Source of the DNA: Actinophytocola sp963840275
GTDB taxonomy: Bacteria > Actinomycetota > Actinomycetes > Mycobacteriales > Pseudonocardiaceae
Assembly (NCBI GenBank): GCA_963840275.1
Contig: CAWIYK010000007.1
Coordinates: 434,001 to 498,000, forward strand
Length of the DNA stretch: 64,000 bases
Direction: 5' to 3'
Position numbers and translations under genes: made by a program. Shown here in pieces: positions 45,515-56,014 of this stretch. The notes beneath the pieces were generated by a model. It made no database searches and had not been told where the DNA came from. It was given only the letters and a program-made list of their open reading frames with translations. Positions within the stretch are counted from its first letter, which is position 1. Each line of letters opens with the position of its first letter.

Positions 45515-46698
45515 GCGAGCTTGCGAGCGAATCAGTATCACGGGCCAACTACGAGCCGACACCGGCCGATCGCTTCAGCTTCGGGCTGTGGACGGTCGGC
45601 TGGCTGGGCGTCGACCCGTTCGGTGTCGCCACCCGGGAGCCGATGGACCCGGCCTACGCGGTCGAGAAGCTCGCGGAGCTCGGCGCGTACGGCGTCACGT
45701 TCCACGACGACGACCTGGTCCCGTTCGGTGCGAGCGAGACCGACCGCGAGGCGCGGATCGCGAGCTTCCGCAAGGCGCTCGACGCGACCGGGCTGATCGT
45801 GCCGATGGCCACCACGAACCTGTTCACCCACCCGGTGTTCAAGGACGGCGCGCTCACCGCGAACGACCGCGACATCCGCCGGTTCGCGCTGAAGAAGGTC
45901 CTGCGCAACCTGGACCTGGCGGCCGAGCTCGGTGCGAAGACCTACGTGCTGTGGGGCGGCCGCGAAGGCGCCGAGTCCGCGGTGGCGAAGGACGTCCGTG
46001 CGGCGCTCGACCGGTACAAGGAGGCGCTCGACATCCTGTGCGCCTACGTCCGGGAGCAGGGCTACGACATCCGCTTCGCGTTGGAGCCCAAGCCGAACGA
46101 GCCGCGCGGCGACATCTTCCTGCCGACGATCGGGCACGCGATCGCGTTCATCGGCGAGCTGGCGGAGCCGGACCGGGTCGGCCTCAACCCGGAGGTCGGG
46201 CACGAGCAGATGGCCGGCATGTCGGTCGTGCACGGGTACGCCCAGGCGTTGTGGCACGACAAGCTGTTCCACATCGACCTCAACGGCCAGAACGGGCCGC
46301 GCTTCGACCAGGACCTGCGCTTCGGCAACGGTGACGTGAAGACGGCGTTCCTGCTCGTGGACCTGTTGGAGCAGGGCGGTTACAGCGGTCCCCGTCACTT
46401 CGACTTCAAGCCGGGCCGCGTCGAGGACGAGTCCGGCGTGTGGGAGTCGGCGAAGGGCTGCATGCGCAACTACCTGATCCTCGCGGCGAAGGCGAAGGCG
46501 TTCCGGGCGGACCCGGAGGTGGCGGCCGCGCTCGCGGACGCCAGGGTCGAACAGCTGTCGGTGCCCACGCTCGGCGACGGCGAGAGCCTCGCGGACCTGC
46601 GTGCCGAGGAACTGGACATCGCCGAGGCGGCGGTCCGCGGCGCACACGTGGAGAAATTGGACCAACTGGCGCTGGAGCACCTTTTCGGCACCCGCTAG
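45511..46698 (+). CDS. xylA: xylose isomerase
   Basis: A 395-residue TIM-barrel xylose isomerase of the shorter class (actinobacterial type). The catalytic His is in VTFHDDDLVPFG, metal ligands are in EPKPNEPRGD (E192, K194), and later LNPEVGHEQMAG and HIDLNGQNGPRFDQD. Interconverts D-xylose and D-xylulose; the kinase partner xylB lies 14 kb downstream. ATG overlaps the preceding stop (ATGA). Confidence 0.95.
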   Translation: MSELASESVSRANYEPTPADRFSFGLWTVGWLGVDPFGVATREPMDPAYAVEKLAELGAYGVTFHDDDLVPFGASETDREARIASFRKALDATGLIVPMATTNLFTHPVFKDGALTANDRDIRRFALKKVLRNLDLAAELGAKTYVLWGGREGAESAVAKDVRAALDRYKEALDILCAYVREQGYDIRFALEPKPNEPRGDIFLPTIGHAIAFIGELAEPDRVGLNPEVGHEQMAGMSVVHGYAQALWHDKLFHIDLNGQNGPRFDQDLRFGNGDVKTAFLLVDLLEQGGYSGPRHFDFKPGRVEDESGVWESAKGCMRNYLILAAKAKAFRADPEVAAALADARVEQLSVPTLGDGESLADLRAEELDIAEAAVRGAHVEKLDQLALEHLFGTR

Positions 46699-46821
46699 CC
46701 GCCACTCGCGAAATAAGCGGCGGCGCCGCCCGACCGGCACGTCAGGCGACGCCGCGAACACGGAAAGGAGTCTATCCCTCTTCGCGGTCCCCATTTCGGT
46801 GAGAACAAGGAGAAAGTACCA

Positions 46822-49800
46822 GTGCGAGGGAACAGCTCGAGCAAGAAACAGATGAAACCACCAGGGGTGAGGCGAGGACTACGCGGCGCTTCCCGTTTCG
46901 CGGTTGGCGCGCTGGCCCTGATGACCGGTTTCGGAGTCGCGGCGGCCCAGCCGACGGCGGCCGAGGCCGACCCGACCGTCCTGGTCTTCTCCAAGACCGC
47001 CGGCTTCCGGCACGACTCGATTCCCGCCGGTATCACCGCGATCCAACAACTCGGCGCGCAGAACGGGTTCGCGGTCGAGGCCACCGAGGACGCGACCGCG
47101 TTCAACGCCGACAACCTGTCCCGATTCTCCGCCGTCATTTGGCTTTCCACGACCGGTGACGTGCTGAATGCCGAACAGCAGACCGCGTTCGAGAACTACA
47201 TCGACGCGGGCGGCGGCTACGCGGGCGTGCACGCCGCGTCCGACACCGAGTACGACTGGCCCTGGTACGGCGAGCTGGTCGGCGCCTGGTTCAAGTCGCA
47301 CCCGCAGATCCAGCAGGCCAACGTGGACGTCGCGGGCCACGACCACCCGTCCACCGTCGACCTGCCGGACACCTGGACGCGCACCGACGAGTGGTACAAC
47401 TACCGCACCAACCCCCGCGCGGACGTGAAGGTCCTCGCCACGCTGGACGAGTCCAGCTACGACCCGGGCGGCGACGCCATGGGCGACCACCCGATCATGT
47501 GGTGCCACACCCAGGGCGAGGGCCGGTCCTGGTACACCGGCGGCGGCCACACACAGGAGTCCTACGTGGACCCGGCGTTCCTCGGGCACCTGGCGGGCGG
47601 CATCAGGTACGCGGCCGGTCTCGAGGCGGCGGACTGCACGCCGGACGACGGCGGCCCCGCGGAGCCCCCGGTCGACGACGACTTCGACCAGATCACCCTC
47701 GCGAAGGGCGAGGCGAGCACCGGCGAGCCGATCGCGCTCGCCGTGCTGCCCGACCGCAAGGTCGTCCACACCTCCCGGGACGGCCGCGTCTGGCTGACCA
47801 CCCCGGAGGCGACGACCACCCTCGCCGGCCAGATCCCCGTCTACAACCACGACGAGGACGGTCTGCAGGGCGTCGCGATCGACCCGAACTTCGCGACCAA
47901 CCGCTGGCTGTACCTGTACTACGCGCCCCCGCTCGACACCCCGGCCGGTGACGCGCCGGAGAACGGGACCGCGGCGGACTTCGAGCCGTTCAAGGGGCAC
48001 AACCAGCTGTCGCGCTTCAAGCTGACCGAAGACGACACAGGAGGCGCCGCACTCGATCTAGCCAGCGAGCAGCGGATCATGCAGGTCGGCACCGACCGCG
48101 GCCTGTGCTGCCACGCCGGCGGCGAGATCGACTTCGACGGCGCGGGGCAACCTGCTGCTGTCCACGGGCGACGACACGAACCCGTTCGCCTCCGACGGCT
48201 ACACGCCGATCGACGAGCGGCCGACCCGCAACCCGGCGTTCGACGCGCGGCGCTCGTCGGGCAACACGAACGACCTGCGCGGCAAGGTCCTGCGGATCAC
48301 GGTCGCCGAGGACGGCACCTACACCGCGCCGGACGGCAACCTGTTCGCGCCGGGCACGGAGAAGACCCGTCCGGAGATCTACGCGATGGGCTTCCGCAAC
48401 CCGTTCCGGTTCTCGGTCGACAAGGAGACCGGCTGGATCTACCTCGGCGACTACGGTCCGGACGCCGGTGCGGCCGACCCCGCGCGCGGTCCCGGCGGCA
48501 CCGTCGAGTTCAACCTGATCAAGGGGCCGGGCAACTTCGGCTGGCCGCTGTGCGTCGGGGACAACCTGCCCTTCATCGACTACGACTTCGAGACCGGCAC
48601 GTCGGGTGCCGCGTTCGACTGCGCGGCGCCGAAGAACGAGAGCCCGCACAACACGGGTCTCGTGGACCTGCCGCCGGTGCAGCCGGCGTGGATCCCCTAC
48701 GACGGCGGTTCGGTGCCCGAGTTCGGCACCGGCGGCGAGTCGCCCATGGGCGGCCCGGTCTACCGCTACGACGCCGCGCTGGAGTCGCCGACCAAGTTCC
48801 CGGAGTACTTCGACGGCAAGAACTTCGCCTACGAGTGGGACCGGGGCTGGATCAAGACCATCGACGTCGGCCCGAACGGTGAGCGTGGCGCGATCACGCC
48901 GTTCTTCGACACGATGACCCTGACCCGCCCGATGAACCTCGAGTTCGGTCCGGACGGCTCGCTGTACGTGCTCGACTACGGCAGCGGCTACTTCGGCGGG
49001 GCCGAGGACTCGGCGGTCTACCGGATCGACTACACGAAGGGCAACCGGACGCCGGTCGTGGAGCTGGCGGCGGACAAGACGTCCGGCCCGGCGCCGCTGA
49101 CCGTCCAGTTCGACCCGACGGGCACGTCCGACCCGGACGGCGGCGACCTGACCTACGCGTGGGACTTCGACGGGGACGGCACCACCGACTCCACCGAAGA
49201 GGGCCCGGTGACCCACACCTACGACACCGTCGGCCAGTTCTCCGCGCACCTGTCGGTGACCGACGAGACCGGGCTGACGGGCGCGGCCAGCGTCGTCGTG
49301 ACGGCCGGCAACACCGCGCCGACCGTCAAGCTGGACCTCCCGGTCAACGGCGGGTTCTTCGGCTACGGCGACACGGTTCCCTTCAAGGTCACGGTGACCG
49401 ACCCGGAGGACGCGTCGATCGACTGCACGAAGGTGACCGTGGAGTACATCCTCGGCCACGACAACCACGGCCACCCGCTGTCGCGGGCGACCGGGTGCGA
49501 GGGCTCGATCGAGACGCCGGCCGACGAGGGCCACGGCCTCGACGCGGACGTGTTCGGTGTCATCAACGCGAGCTACACCGACACCGGCGCGGGCGGGGCC
49601 CCGACACTGACCGGCTCCGACGAGATCTTCCTGCAGCCCAAGCTGAAGCAGGCCGAGTTCTTCACCGAGAACAACGGCACGCAGGTCGTCAACGCGACGG
49701 AGGCCAGCGGCGGCAAGCGGGTCGGCTACATCGACGACGGCGACTGGATCAAGTTCGACCCGATCAACCTGACCGGGGTGGACGCGATCGGCTACCGCGT

Positions 49801-51444
49801 GAGCGCGGGCGGCCCCGGCGGCACGATCACCGTCCGCAAGGACGCGGTCGACGGCCCGGTGGTCCAGACCGTGACGGTGCCGACCACGGGCAGTCCCGGA
49901 CACCTACGTCGACATCCCGCCGGCGCCGATCACCGACCCCGGTGGCACCGGACCGCTGTACCTGGTGTTCTCCGGCGACGGCGGCGGTCTGTTCGACGTC
50001 GACAACATCCAGGTGCAGGGTGACGGGGTCGCCGGCGGCTCCGGTCCGACCGAGTGCGAGCCGTTCACGCCGGAGACGGGCTACCGCGCCCTCTACGACG
50101 GCACGGCGCCGAGCCTGGAGAACTGGAAGCAGTCCGGTCCCGGCAGCTTCGTCCAGCAGGACGACTGCACGATCAAGACCACCGGCGGGATGGGTCTGCT
50201 GTCGGTCGACGAGGAGTTCAACGCCTACAGCCTCAAGCTGGACTGGAAGCTGGGCGGCGACGACAACTCCGGCATCTTCGTCGGCTACCCCGACCCGGGC
50301 GACGACCCGTGGGTCGCGGTCAACCAGGGCTACGAGATCCAGATCGACGCCACGGACGCGGTCGACCGGACCACCGGTTCGGTCTACACGTTCCAGGCGG
50401 CCGACATCCCCGCCCGCGACGGCGCGCTCAAGCCGCCCGGCGAGTGGAACTCCTACGAGATCGTGGTGCAGGGCCAGACCATCAAGGTCCTGCCTCAACG
50501 GGGTGCTGATCAACGACTTCACCAGCACCGACCCGGCCCGCGACCTCACGCAGGGGTTCGTCGGCATCCAGAACCACGGCGACGGCGACGACGTCTGGTT
50601 CCGGAACGTCCAGATCAAGGAGATCGTGGACGCGGCCCCGCCGACGACGACGGCCACGTTCGCCGAGCCGGGCGCCACCGGCTGGCACCCGGGCACCGTC
50701 CCGGTGCTGCTGGCGGCGACCGACGAGGGCCAGGGCGTCGACAAGATCGAGTACAAGCTGGACGGTGGGGCGTGGACCCCGTACACGGCCACGGTGGACG
50801 TGACCGGCGACGGCAACCACACGCTGCTGTACCGGGCGATCGACAAGGCGGGCAACGTCGAGGCCGAGAAGGCGGCGACCATCAAGATCGACGGCTCGCT
50901 GCCGACGCTCATGGTCGCCGGCGTCGCAGAGGGCCGCATCTACGGCGACGCCACCGACGTGGTGCTGTCGTGGCACGCGGAGGACGCGACGTCCGGGGTG
51001 GCCACGGTGACCGGCGCGCTCGACGGCGCGGCCGTCACCTCGGGCCGCACGCTCGCGCTGTACCAGCTGCCGCTGGGCACGCACGGGTTCGCGGTCACGG
51101 CGACCGACGTGGCCGGCAACGTCACGACCCAGTCGCTGACGTTCGCCACGACCACGTCGCTGCGGGACGTCGACCAGCTGCTGACCCGGTTCCGGGCCAC
51201 CAACCGGTTGTCGCTCTCGGCGTACAACCAGCTGTCGAGCCTGCTCGCCAAGGTCCGCAAGGCCGAGGCGAACGGGAACGACACGAAGGCGGTGCGGTAC
51301 CTGGGCACGTTCGTGCAGCTGGTCACCGACGAGACCCTCGTCGGTGACGCGGATGTCCGGTCTGTCCTGGAACGCGACGCGAAAGCGGTCATCGACTCCA
51401 TCGAAGGGGTGGCCGTGTTGCCCCAGGCGGTGAACGCTCGTTGA
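46822..51444 (+). CDS. large secreted ThuA / sugar dehydrogenase / PKD / DUF1080 protein
   Basis: With three extra bases removed (48144-48147, 49895-49897, 50489-50490) this reads about 1539 residues. After a signal peptide come a ThuA domain (about 50-270), a PQQ-dependent glucose/sorbosone-dehydrogenase-like propeller (about 290-720, GLQGVAIDPNF, EIYAMGFRNPFRFS), a PKD domain (LTYAWDFDGDGTTDS), a CBM6-like module, a DUF1080 domain (YRALYDGTAPSLENW, DNSGIFVGYPDPG), an OmpL47-like Ig module and a helical tail. ThuA and DUF1080 occur in 3-keto-glycoside metabolism; I infer extracellular sugar oxidation and cleavage. GTG 46822 has AAGGAG upstream. The broken frames are either sequencing error or decay. 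Confidence 0.8.
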
Positions 51445-51526
51445 TCGGGTGAGTACCACCGGTGGGTCGGCGACGCAGTGCGGCGCCGCCGACCCACCGG
51501 GATCACCGTGAGGAAGGAAACCGCAG

Positions 51527-52833
51527 ATGTCGGGAACGGGTTTGTGGCTGGTCGGGGCGCGGGGTTCCGTGGCCACGACGGCCGTGGTGGGGCTGCTCGC
51601 GTTGCGCGCCAAGCTCGTCGAGCCGATCGGGTGTGTGACCGAGCGCGCCGAGTTCACCGGGGTGCCTCTGCCGGGCTGGGAGGACATCGTCGTCGGCGGC
51701 CACGACGTCGTCCACACCCCCTTGGAGAAGCGGGCCGAGCAGCTGGCCGACGCCGGGCCTGATCCCGCACCGGGTGCTCGCCGCGACGGCGACCGGCCTG
51801 CGTGCGGTCGACGCCCGCATCCGCGACGGCTACCACCCCGCGACCCACACGGGCGCGCAGGCGGACGCCGTCGCGCGGCTGGTGGAGGACATCACGGCGT
51901 TCCGGTCGTCGCACGGGCTCGACCGGGTGGTCGTGGTCAACGTGTCGTCGACCGAGCCGCCGGTGCCGCACCTGGCCGAGCACGACGATCTCGACCTGCT
52001 CGAGGCGGCGCTCGCCGACCCGGCGCGGGCGGTGCTGCCACCCAGCTCGCTGATGGCGTACGCCGCGCTGTCGGCCGGATGTGCCTTTGTCGACTTCACG
52101 CCGTCGCCGGGGGTCCGGCTGCCGGCGCTGCACGACGCTGGCCGTCGCCAACGGCGTGCCGTACGCGGGCTCGGACGGCAAGACCGGCGAGACGCTGCTG
52201 CGGACCGTGCTCGCGCCGATGTTCACGGCCCGCGCGCTACGGGTCCGCTCGTGGGCGGGCACGAACCTGCTCGGCGGCGGCGACGGCGCGAACCTGGCCG
52301 ACCCCGAGCAGGCGCGTGGCAAGCTGGAGTCGAAGGCCCGCGGCCTCGCGGCGCTGCTCGGCGAGGGCGTGACCGCGCCGCTGCACATCGACAACGTGCC
52401 CGACCTCGGCGAGCAGAAGACGGCGTGGGACCACGTGTCGTTCGAGGGTTTCCTCGGCGCGCGGATGAGCCTGCAGCTCACGTGGACCGGGCTGGACTCC
52501 GCGCTCGCCGCGCCACTGATCCTGGACCTGGCCCGGCTGACCTCGGCCGCGCACGCGGCCGGTATCGCCGGCCCGCTCCCGGAGCTCGCGTTCTTCTTCA
52601 AGGACCCGGTCGGCACGGACGAACACCGCTTCGCGCAGCAGACCGAGCTGCTCACCGAGTGGGCGCGAAACCTCAGCAATCCACAACTGACGAGTAATCC
52701 ACAACCCGCCGGTAACAACGCCGAACCGTCACCCCCCACCGATAGAATGGCAAGGCGGGACGCCCCCGGGAACGGGTGGGGGCTGCATCGCGGGCGCGCG
52801 CGCGACGAGCAGGGGCCCGGGTCCTCGTCGTGA
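51527..52833 (+). CDS. inositol-3-phosphate synthase, frame broken twice
   Basis: With two extra bases removed (51755-51757 and about 52137) it encodes about 434 residues of the myo-inositol-1-phosphate synthase family, an NAD-dependent cyclisation of glucose 6-phosphate. Visible: GLWLVGARGSVATT nucleotide loop, VVVVNVSSTEPP, GVPYAGSDGKTGETLL, SWAGTNLLGGGDG and ELAFFFKDPVG. The Pro/Asn-rich tail after WARNLS is unusual and may be non-native. AGGAAGG precedes the ATG. GTGA overlap with the EboC-like gene. It seems to occupy the place of EboD, another sugar-phosphate cyclase, in ebo operons. Confidence 0.82.
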
Positions 52834-53682
52834 AGGCCTACCTCCAGCTCGTGCGGGCGCCGGCCGCGCTCACCGTCCTCGGCGACACGGTCGCCGGGGC
52901 GGCCGCGGCCGGCAACCCGCTGCGTGGCCGGCGGCTGCTCCTCCCGCTGTCCTCCGCGTCCTTCTACTGGGCCGGGATGGCGCTCAACGACTGGGCCGAC
53001 CGCGAGCTCGACGCCGTCGAGCGCCCGGAACGGCCGATCCCCTCGGGGCGGGTCAGCCCCAACCAAGCGCTCGCGGTCGCCGGCGGGCTCACCGCGGCGG
53101 GCCTGGGCCTGGCCCGCGCCGCCGGCGGCCGCGACACCTGGGCGGTCGCGGTCCCGCTCGCGGCCGCCGTCTGGGCCTACGACACCGTGCTGAAGTCCAC
53201 CCCGGCCGGCCCGGTCGGGATGGCGCTGTGCCGTGCGCTCGACGTGCTCATGGGCGCCGGCGCGGCCCGGTCGCGCGGCGCGCTCCCGTCGGCGGTCGCC
53301 GTCGGCGGACACACCCTCGGCGTCACCGCACTGTCCCGCGGCGAGGTGCACGGCTCGTCGCCCCGCACCGCGGGCGCGGTGCTCGCCGGCACCGCGCTCA
53401 CCGCCATGACCGCGGTGACCGGCGCCACCAACTGGCGGGACCGCCTCGGCGCGCTCGCCTTCACCGGGCTCTACGGCGGACTGGTCGGCCGCGCGCAGTA
53501 CGACGCGGCGCAGCGACCCGTCCGCGACGACCGTCCGCGGCGCGACCATGGCCGGCATCCACGGCATGGTCCCGCTCCAGGCCGCGCTCGCCGCCCGCCG
53601 GGGGTCGCTGCTCGGCGCGGCACTCGTGGCCGCCGCCCTGCCCGTCGCGAAACGCCTGTCCAGGAAGGTGAGCCCGACATGA
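52830..53682 (+). CDS. eboC: EboC-like UbiA prenyltransferase, frame broken once
   Basis: After removing an extra C at 53517-53519 it encodes 283 residues of a UbiA-type membrane prenyltransferase. The prenyl-diphosphate motif NDWADRELD is at 53-61, with LKSTPAGPVGMALCRALDVLMG further on, and the restored C-terminus reads VRGATMAGIHGMVPLQA. Several membrane helices. EboC homologues belong to the ebo metabolite-trafficking cluster; the acceptor is unknown. Without the correction the frame runs on into the next gene. The real stop overlaps the next ATG (ATGA). Confidence 0.82.
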
Positions 53683-55151
53683 CCGGCTTCCGCCTCGGCT
53701 ACGGCACCAACGGGTTCGCCAACCACCGCCTCGACGACGCGCTCCGCGTGATCGCCGACCTCGGCTACACGTCCGTCGCGCTGACGCTGGACCACCACCA
53801 CCTCGACCCGTACGCGGCGGACGTGTCCAAGCAGGTCGACCACGTCGCGAACCAGCTCGACCGGCTCGGCCTGCGCAGCGTCGTCGAGACCGGCGCGCGC
53901 TACCTGCTCGACGCGGACCGCAAGCACCACCCGACGCTGGTGTGCGACGAACCGGAGCGGCGCATCGACTTCCTCAACCGGGCGGTGCGGATCGCCGCCG
54001 GCCTGGGCTCGGACTGCGTGTCGTTCTGGTCCGGCATCCGGCCGCGCACGGTGTCGAAGGACACCGCGTGGCGGCGGATGCGGGTCGGGGTCGGCGAGGT
54101 GCTCGAGGAGGCCGTCGCGCTGAACGTCCCGCTCGGCCTCGAGCCGGAGCCGGGGATGTTCGTCGAGCACCTGTCCGACGCGCTGCGCCTGCGCGAGGAG
54201 CTCGGCGCGCCGGAGCTGCTCGGCATCACACTCGACGTCGGCCACTGCGTCGCCGTGGAACCGCAGGACGCCGCCACCTGCATCAGGCGGACCGGCGCCC
54301 TGCTCGTCAACGTCCAGCTCGACGACATGCGCGCCGGGGTGCACGAGCACCTTGAGTTCGGCGAGGGCGAGCTCAACCTGCCCGCCACCCTGGCCGCGCT
54401 CGTCGAGGTCGGCTACACCGGCGTCGCGGCGGTCGAGCTGCCACGGCACAGCCACGCGGCGCCGGATGTAGCCGGTCGGGCGATCGCCGCACTGCGCGCC
54501 GCGCTGGTCTCGCCGGAACCGGAGCCCAACAACGGCGCCGACCTGGAGTGGGTGAGCAAGGTGGACCATCCCTGGCTGGTCGAGGCCGAGCAGCGGGTGC
54601 GCACGAACCCGGCGGCCATCAGCACGATCTTCCCCGCCGTCGGCCGCAAGGTCGGCCGGGCGCCGCTGCGGCCGGAGGCCGACGAGCAGGGGCTCGTGCA
54701 CGGCACGGTCGACGACCTCGCCCGCACCCGGCTGCTCGCGGTGCTGGCCGAGGTGCTCGACCCCGCGCTGCTGTCCGGCGAGGTCGCGCAGCTGTACCGG
54801 TACGGCGACGACGCGGAGCGCCGCGGCGTGCTCCGCGGCCTCGCGGCACTCCCGCCCGCGACCGTCCCCACCGGACTCGAGCTGGTCAAGGACGCCTTGC
54901 GGGCCAACGACATCCGGCTGGTCGCGGCCGCCATGGGCGAGTTCGCCGCCCGGCACCTCGACGCGCACAGCTGGCGCCACGGCGTGCTCAAGTGCCTGTT
55001 CGTCGGCGTGCCGCTCGCCGCGGTGTCCGATGTGGACGGACGGACCGACGACGAGCTGCTGCGCATGGTCGCCGACTACGCCGAGGAACGCAGGGCGGCC
55101 GGCCGGGACGTGCCCGCGGACGCCGTCAAGCTCCTGGAGGGAACCTCGTGA
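53679..55151 (+). CDS. eboA: sugar-isomerase barrel fused to EboA domain
   Basis: A 490-residue two-part protein. Residues 1 to about 285 are a xylose-isomerase-like TIM barrel (GYGTNGFANHRLDDALRVIA, GLEPEPGMFVEHL, LGITLDVGHCVAVEP, VQLDDMRAGVHEHLEFG), with the metal-binding E, D and H residues of sugar-phosphate isomerases/epimerases. Residues from about 300 are an EboA domain (RVRTNPAAISTIFPAVGRK to ARHLDAHSWRHGVLKCLFVG). In cyanobacteria EboA is a separate protein, so the fusion links isomerase and EboA. Four-base overlaps on both sides. Confidence 0.8.
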   Translation: MTGFRLGYGTNGFANHRLDDALRVIADLGYTSVALTLDHHHLDPYAADVSKQVDHVANQLDRLGLRSVVETGARYLLDADRKHHPTLVCDEPERRIDFLNRAVRIAAGLGSDCVSFWSGIRPRTVSKDTAWRRMRVGVGEVLEEAVALNVPLGLEPEPGMFVEHLSDALRLREELGAPELLGITLDVGHCVAVEPQDAATCIRRTGALLVNVQLDDMRAGVHEHLEFGEGELNLPATLAALVEVGYTGVAAVELPRHSHAAPDVAGRAIAALRAALVSPEPEPNNGADLEWVSKVDHPWLVEAEQRVRTNPAAISTIFPAVGRKVGRAPLRPEADEQGLVHGTVDDLARTRLLAVLAEVLDPALLSGEVAQLYRYGDDAERRGVLRGLAALPPATVPTGLELVKDALRANDIRLVAAAMGEFAARHLDAHSWRHGVLKCLFVGVPLAAVSDVDGRTDDELLRMVADYAEERRAAGRDVPADAVKLLEGTS

Positions 55152-56014
55152 GGATCTTCGACCCGCACATCCACATGACGTCGCGTACCACCGACGACTA
55201 CGAGGCCATGTTCTCCGCCGGAGTGCGCGCGCTCGTCGAGCCGGCGTTCTGGCTCGGCCAGCCCCGCACCAGCGTCGCGTCGTTCACCGACTACTTCGAC
55301 AGCCTCATCGGCTGGGAGCGGTTCCGCGCCGCGCAGTTCGGCATCCGCCACCACTGCACGATCGCGCTGAACCCCAAGGAGGCCAACGATCCCCGCTGCC
55401 GCGAGGTGCTCGACGTGTTGCCGCGCTACCTCGCGAAGGACGGCGTGGTCGCGGTCGGCGAGGTCGGCTACGACTCGATGACGCCGGAGGAGGACGAGGT
55501 GTTCGCCCGGCAGCTCACGCTCGCGGTCGCCCATGAGCTGCCCGCGCTGGTGCACACCCCGCACCGCGACAAGCTGGCCGGCACCAAGCGCACGCTCGAC
55601 GTGGTGCGGGAGTCCGGCCTGGCCCCCAACCGGGTGCTCGTCGACCACCTCAACGAGCCGACGGTCGCGGTCGTCGCGGAGTCCGGCTGCTGGATGGGGT
55701 TCTCCATCTACCCGGACACGAAGATGGACGAGCAGCGGATGGTGGCGATACTGAAGGAGTACGGCACCGACCGGATGATCGTGAACTCGGCGGCCGACTG
55801 GGGTCGCTCCGACCCGTTGAAGACGTACAAGACCGGGCTCGCGATGCTCGACGCCGGCTTCACCGAGTCCGATGTGGACAAGGTGCTCTGGCAGAACCCG
55901 GTGGACTTCTACGGCCAGAGTGACCGGCTCGTGCTCGACGAGCTGCCCGGGTTCGCGCCATCGTCCGACACGTTCGCCGGCAACTCGGTGCTGCGTGGCG
56001 GCGGAAACACATGA
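55148..56014 (+). CDS. eboB: EboB, TatD-family metal hydrolase
   Basis: A 288-residue amidohydrolase-fold protein of the TatD type. The metal-binding HxH is H7-H9 in FDPHIHMTSR. Other ligands fit GEVGYDSM, LVHTPHRD and VDHLNEPT, and the C-terminal Asp is in NSAADWGRSD. EboB homologues sit in all ebo clusters; the substrate is unknown. GTG start overlaps the EboA stop (GTGA). Confidence 0.85.
   Translation: MRIFDPHIHMTSRTTDDYEAMFSAGVRALVEPAFWLGQPRTSVASFTDYFDSLIGWERFRAAQFGIRHHCTIALNPKEANDPRCREVLDVLPRYLAKDGVVAVGEVGYDSMTPEEDEVFARQLTLAVAHELPALVHTPHRDKLAGTKRTLDVVRESGLAPNRVLVDHLNEPTVAVVAESGCWMGFSIYPDTKMDEQRMVAILKEYGTDRMIVNSAADWGRSDPLKTYKTGLAMLDAGFTESDVDKVLWQNPVDFYGQSDRLVLDELPGFAPSSDTFAGNSVLRGGGNT

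Noticed and set aside
52677..52710. Paired AATCCACAAC sequences as DnaA boxes
   Set aside because: They differ from TTGTCCACA at key positions and lie in the tail of a coding region.
51654..54980. 1108-codon open frame antisense to the inositol-phosphate synthase, eboC and eboA genes
   Set aside because: Low-complexity shadow of conserved genes on the other strand; no recognisable motif.
52776..55151. A single 791-residue UbiA-isomerase-EboA fusion
   Set aside because: The join arises only from the extra C at 53517-53519; in the proper frame eboC ends at 53682 and the next gene starts at 53679 with the usual four-base overlap.
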